Assembly (NCBI GenBank): GCA_920105625.2
Contig: OV050030.1
Coordinates: 410,207,034 to 410,271,033, forward strand
Origin: Clusia tigrina
Lineage: Eukaryota > Arthropoda > Insecta > Diptera > Clusiidae
Direction: 5' to 3'
DNA: 64,000 bases
The stretch's first letter is position 1. Each line of letters opens with the position of its first letter. The notes under the pieces were generated by a model. That model saw nothing but the letters and a program-made list of their open reading frames with translations, was not told the origin of the DNA and did not search any database. Shown in pieces: positions 59,252-64,000 of the stretch. The position numbers and the translations under genes are program-made.

Positions 59252-61594
59252 ACCTTCTCCGAGAAAAGGGACCTTGTGTGTGAAAATGAAGTTTTGAGAA
59301 AAACGCATTTAAAGTTTCATAACGCATTATCACTGTGAATACACCTTCAGTTGGGAGATGCGATTTGGTATGGTTAGTTATGATTGGGTGCCGACTTTGG
59401 TGACGTTATGTCTATGTGGTGACGTATTTTTTTCGCTTTTAGTGTGACAATACCTTTGCTATTGTTCCTGCTCTGTTTGTTATGATCTCGATACTTGATA
59501 TATAGTTGATAAGCTTATGTATTTAGTTGATAAGCTTATGAACTGTAGTGAAGAGGAAAAAATAGTAGAACAGTACTTAGTCACTTAGCTAGTCTGAATT
59601 GGGTGACTATCTTCCTTGTTAATTGGTTTTTTTTATCATCAGAAAAACCGTATGGAGAACTGCATTCCTGAATAACAGCGACGAATTTCTGACGAATCAC
59701 AAGACTGAATTTGGAGGCTAGTTTATACAGGACTAAAGTGATTAGTTCACTGCTTTATCTGTATATTTCTTAATTCACTATTTGCAGATGTTCAAAGTGC
59801 CAAAACAATATTTTCAACTTAGCTTCATGGAGTAATAAGAAACTTAATGCTTTCTGTAACTGTTTGTTGTTTATAGCCCCCTCTATTCTCATGAACTACA
59901 TAAATTCAACTACTTTCTTGTACTTCCTGCATTGGTTTTGGCATTCCACTAATCTTGCATTAAACTCATCAAAGAGTCATTATGAACTTCTCTTTGCAAA
60001 TCAAAACAAATTACCCCGATCAACAACAATTTTCATTTGTTATCATATTAACCAACCGAAGCACAATAAAGTTCACCACAAAACGACAATTGAACGCATT
60101 TTCGCAAAGCAGACAAAAGTTTGTAGCGGCAAAATGTTTGACCAGACCCACCACACACAACCGAAGGCAGCGACAAAAGCAAAAGCCCATTAATTTCACC
60201 GCATTAAATAGAAATGGACACATGAGCACAGAAAACGGACGACACAGGATATTCGATATAATTTCCAAGTAATAAAGCAATAAATGTATAAAAAGTCAAT
60301 TTGGTGTTAATATGGGTGTATCCAGCTGAGCCACCGTGGCCCTGGAGTTGCGGGTGGACTAAGTCAGTCATTGACAAGCAAGCAAGCAAGGAAGCAAGCA
60401 AGCATAAAACTCTTTTGTACAGGATGCGTCTGGCAGTGGAGCAATTCTGCGTAGAGGGATGTATGCGTGTGTGTTTGTGGATGTGTGTGTGTGGGTTGGT
60501 ATTGGCGTTGGTGTGTGTTGCGGCTTAGCAAGTATATAACTTCAATTTATGCTCTTACCTTTCCTCATAGCAGCGCTACACACGCACACACTCATACACT
60601 GCCACGCTGACACAATGGGTACAAGAAACTGCATACCCGAGCTCGCTGCCCCATGACGTTCATTTGAATTATTATGTTGCAAGTTCATGAAACTTGGAGC
60701 AACGCTCACAAATTTTTATGTCATCTGATATTTTTTTACTGTTGAATTATTGTGCAGAAGCAATCTTTTTTTGTTTGTTTCTTTTTTTAGCAATTACAAA
60801 GGCTTTTATAGTTTTAGCATGGATTTATGAGAATGGATACTTCCACTTTTTTAGTTTTTTTTCTTGTTCCTCTGAGTGTGAATGCGTGTGTGTGTGCCTG
60901 TGTTGATTGCAGTCAATTTCCCACTTTAATAGTTGCTCGTATTATGGAAGCTATTCGAGATGAGATTTTGAGGGAGACTCTAAGAGTACTGGCATATTTA
61001 ATAGCTTAATAAATAATGTTCGAAGTGAGTGATAAACCGCAAGCTTTCAAAGGAACCCGTGCAGTTAAGACTTTAAATACCAGTAAAGGCAATGAAAGTG
61101 TAGAAATTTGTGGTGAACTGAGTCCGACAGAGGTTTGATTGAAGAGCAACTCAATTGACATGACACAATCACATAGTCAGTCGACGACAACTTATAAGGA
61201 AGGCATTAACAGAATTAGCAAAATTAAACCTTAAAGTTTAATATAATTTTGCTGTACTATTGAACTAAAGTTTGTTTAAAACACTTACTAAACACGAATA
61301 AATCGATCTAAAATTGAACAAATATGATTGAAGCAACACTCTTTAATCTAGTATTTAAGTCACAGATTAAGGGTTAAATCATTTGTTTTGATGCCCCAGT
61401 TTACTTAAATGAGGACAGTCTCATCTGTAGCTAATACACTATATATAAATAAAGAAAAATGGATACAATTCAAGATAAATCCATTTTAAATTAAAGTAAA
61501 AATTATTAAAATTAATTGATATCGATTCATTTAAGACTGGGTGAATTTGGTTTCTTGAGCAAGTCCTTAGCTAGACTATTTGGGTGGGCGTGTA
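59249..61594. other. Intergenic, nothing recognised
   Basis: AT-rich. A short direct repeat GTTGATAAGCTTATG occurs twice near 59507-59540. GT-rich DNA at 60466-60520. None of the open frames shows a motif. Confidence 0.5.
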
Positions 61595-63119
61595 AATTTA
61601 GTTTGTAGACTCTTTCAAAATTTACGATTTCTTTTTAAATAGTTGGAATGTTTAGTTCCGTATGCAGTCTTTCATTTTTAAAATACCACAGTGCATTGGT
61701 GTAGTGCGCAGTAGTGCGTAGTATTTTAGATTGAAATCGTTGAATCAACTCGATGTTTGAAATTCTGGCAGAGCCCCGCAATTGAATGCCGTAGGTTCAG
61801 ATGAGTTTGATTACCATTTTATATAGGAGGATGTTATTTTCCATGCTCAAACTTGACCTGCTGTTAAGGAGGCAATAGAGTGTACTAGTCTTGAGCTTTA
61901 GTTGTAGTCTTTTGGTTTCGATGTGCTTTCGCCAGGTGAGATGTCTATCCAAATGAATCCCAATATATTTCACTTCGCTTGCTTATGGGATCATTACTTC
62001 ATTAATAGATAAAGGGGTCATGTTTCTTGTCTTAAAGTAAACGTTAAGTGAACTCTTTTCTACTCGTTAACCTTAACCCCATTTTAGAAACCATTCTTCT
62101 ACACTTCTGATGTCATTCTTTCATTTTTGTGGGACAATGTTGGAATCTATAAAGAAATATAGAATTGCGGTATCGTCTGCAAACGTAGTTGTAGTCAGCC
62201 GGTTATCTGTTGGTAAATCACTTGTATATAAGAGGCACAAAAGCGGTCCAAGTATACTCCACTGTGGGACTCCAGCTAAGATTTTGTGGGTGTCTGTCAT
62301 ATGGGTTTTATGTTTGACGTCAAACTTCCGATCAAAAAGGTAGGACTTCAAAATATTACTATATTCGGGAAGGTAGTTCTGAACTTTTTAGATGAGATCC
62401 TCATGCTATACTTTATTGAACGCTTGTGCCACATCGAGAAAAATCGCAGAGCAATACTTTTTATTCTCCAAAGCGTCTCTAATTACAGCAGATATTCTGT
62501 AGATCTGCTCTATTGTACCATGCTTTTATAGAAACCCAATCCCATTGGTGTTGAGGGATTAGTTCATTTCTCTCCAATAGTGGAGTTATTTTATGGAGAA
62601 GACTTTAGAGAGTGTTGACAGAAGGCTTATTGGTCTATATGATATTGTTTGTGTTGAATCCTTTCCTGGTTTTTTTATCATTAAAATAAAAGCAAATTTA
62701 CAAAAATTTGGGAAGTAAATTAGTCTTAGGAGAGTATATAATATATGCGTAAAATGAACAATTGCTATATTTGGTAGTTTCTTCAGCATTTTGTTTGTGA
62801 TAAGGTCGCGACCCGGAGATTCTTTTGGACCAATTTCCTTTCGCACAATCAATTTTACTTCCTTAATTTTAATCTTTGGGCGTCGTTTCGCCTGACGTAC
62901 ATCCAGAGGTGTTAGGGGTACTTCAATCTGCATTAGATGTGGTGTGAACATAAGTTGGAGATGATCTGCAAAGGCTTCGCTCTTTTCTGCATTGCTTTTT
63001 GCCCCATTACCATAGGAAAGTCTTATAGGCGGTGCCCAGTACCGGGGCCACTTCATTTTACTTACAGCTTTCCATAGAGAGTAGTTGGTATCTGCGGTCG
63101 CTGAAATACTTTTTAAGTT
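61595..63119 (-). pseudogene. Jockey-type non-LTR retrotransposon fragment
   Basis: On minus, from 63110 down: SATADTNYSLWKAVSKMKWP, then AFADHLQLMFTPH, PGRDLITNKMLKKLP, IKKPGKDST with YRPISLLSTLSKVFS, then GVPQWSILGPLLCLLYTSDL and TFADDTAILY, and a worn thumb/C-terminal region to about 61600. These are reverse transcriptase blocks 1-5 of the Jockey clade, with the catalytic FADD. Gly is replaced by Trp in PQGS. Frames change between blocks, and the endonuclease part is missing upstream. Confidence 0.82.
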
Positions 63120-63125
63120 ATGTTA

Positions 63126-63183
<58 letters not shown>

Positions 63184-63367
63184 CCTTACACCATAATTAA
63201 TTATGAGTGCAAGGTGTTGGGGGAATGAGTACTAGCTACAGAGGCTTTCGGCACGAAGAGAAAAAGATTTTATAGAAAGAAGCATTTTGATTTGAAACTG
63301 CGACCTTCGGGGAGTGAGTCTAGCATGCTTACCACTAGACCACAGAGGGCGGCTAGGTGATGTTATA
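63120..63367 (-). mobile_element. tRNA-derived SINE, copy 3 (family A), with target duplication
   Basis: On minus: head near 63359, A box TGGTCTAGTGG, a worn B box (GTTTCAAATCA), a body shared with copies 1 and 2, and a tail of about 18 ATA/AAT units (63128-63183). The 8-bp direct repeat ATGTTATA flanks it (63120-63127 and 63360-63367). It lies against the 5' side of the Jockey fragment. Confidence 0.88.
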
Positions 63368-64000
63368 GACTCAGCTCATGTTCCTCTTTAAAGTGACACT
63401 TGTCAATTCTTTTGTGACACTTGTCCATTTTTGTTTTAACCAAGTTTCCGTTCTCCTTTCATCATTCTTTGAATGTCATTTGATGTTCTGTTAGATCGAT
63501 TAGAAGCAATTTCAACAACTGGTGTGGCGAGTTTAGCAGCTTTAACTTTTGTTTAATTAACAACGCACAAAGTGTTGGAGATTACTTATGATCTTTTATT
63601 CTTTAACTCAATTTGTTAACTGCTTAAAAATACTCTTAACTCTAGTATTTATAATTACTTAATTGTTATACTTCGAAGTCTCAAACTAACTCTTCTGCTC
63701 TTTTAGCAGATAGTTTTGATGGGAAAGAAAGTGACGCAAATTCCGTATAACACTTTCTTTCCATTGCTATTGGTTCAAAATAAATTCTTTAAGTCGATGT
63801 TTTGCTTTCGCTTTCATCAAGCGATGATTGGTCAGCATGTGTTCACTAGCGCAAATTTGCCTGCGCTTCTTTCTTAAGAATCGAACTAGGTCGATAAGTG
63901 AACGACTGACTAATTGTGTAAGCGTGGATTCGTTTGCACAATTATGTGTACGCTCACTTTTCTTTCCATGGAATTTAGCTAGGGCAGTAGAATGTTCTTG
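63368..64000 (-). other. Unassigned; LTR- or promoter-like features on minus
   Basis: On minus, TTATAAATAC (about 63650) is followed by AATAAAAG (about 63597), the spacing of a short LTR R region, and CGCCACACCA lies further on. No element gene is adjacent and the window ends here, so a host promoter or a chance arrangement is possible. Confidence 0.25.

Overview
The window is AT-rich nuclear DNA of a higher fly, most likely a tephritid fruit fly or a close relative. The evidence is spliceosomal introns of about 65 bp, a TATA plus initiator core promoter, a TsetseEP-type secreted protein gene, gypsy-group endogenous retroviruses with tRNA-Lys primer sites, DD34D mariners, tRNA-derived SINEs and long (TA)n tracts. 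The species is an inference; the sequence alone does not name it.

Only one apparently intact host gene was found: a three-exon gene at 9.55-10.77 kb. It encodes a secreted six-cysteine TsetseEP/DUF725-like protein with a Thr/Glu-rich repeat region and a basic tail. A decayed tandem paralogue lies at 23.9-25.1 kb, with its promoter still recognisable, its ATG changed to TTG and its frame broken. Between the two copies sit a complete, apparently young gypsy-group errantivirus (12.56-20.34 kb, minus strand; intact gag, pol and env, 326-bp LTRs differing at two positions, TATA target duplication) and a mariner (20.78-22.05 kb) with good terminal repeats but a dead transposase.

The rest is mainly a graveyard of mobile DNA. 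4-6.4 kb: a SINE, a Pol III-like hairpin unit, a Helitron helicase remnant and an LTR-like block. 25-29 kb: a dispersed repeat, a foldback-like element with about 130-bp inverted ends and a nested small inverted-repeat element, then an LTR-like promoter block. 30.7-32.3 kb: non-LTR and mariner scraps. 35.4 kb: a palindrome centred on (TA)n. 36.2-39.4 kb: two oppositely oriented non-LTR retrotransposon fragments, one split by a SINE. 42.3 kb: a solo-LTR candidate with a 24-bp minisatellite. 48-51.2 kb: a nearly full-length but broken RTE-type element. 53.6-59.2 kb: a (TA)n array, a mariner remnant and, inserted in it, a second errantivirus that lacks env and its 3' LTR. 61.6-63.4 kb: a Jockey-type fragment and a SINE.

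The most informative signals are the shared T TTT TTA frameshift heptamer at the gag/pol junction of two divergent errantiviruses, the palindromic tandem repeats in the pol-env spacer of the intact one, the live/dead TsetseEP pair, and the association of TA-targeting elements and breakpoints with (TA)n tracts. All family assignments rest on motifs read by eye; no database search was possible.
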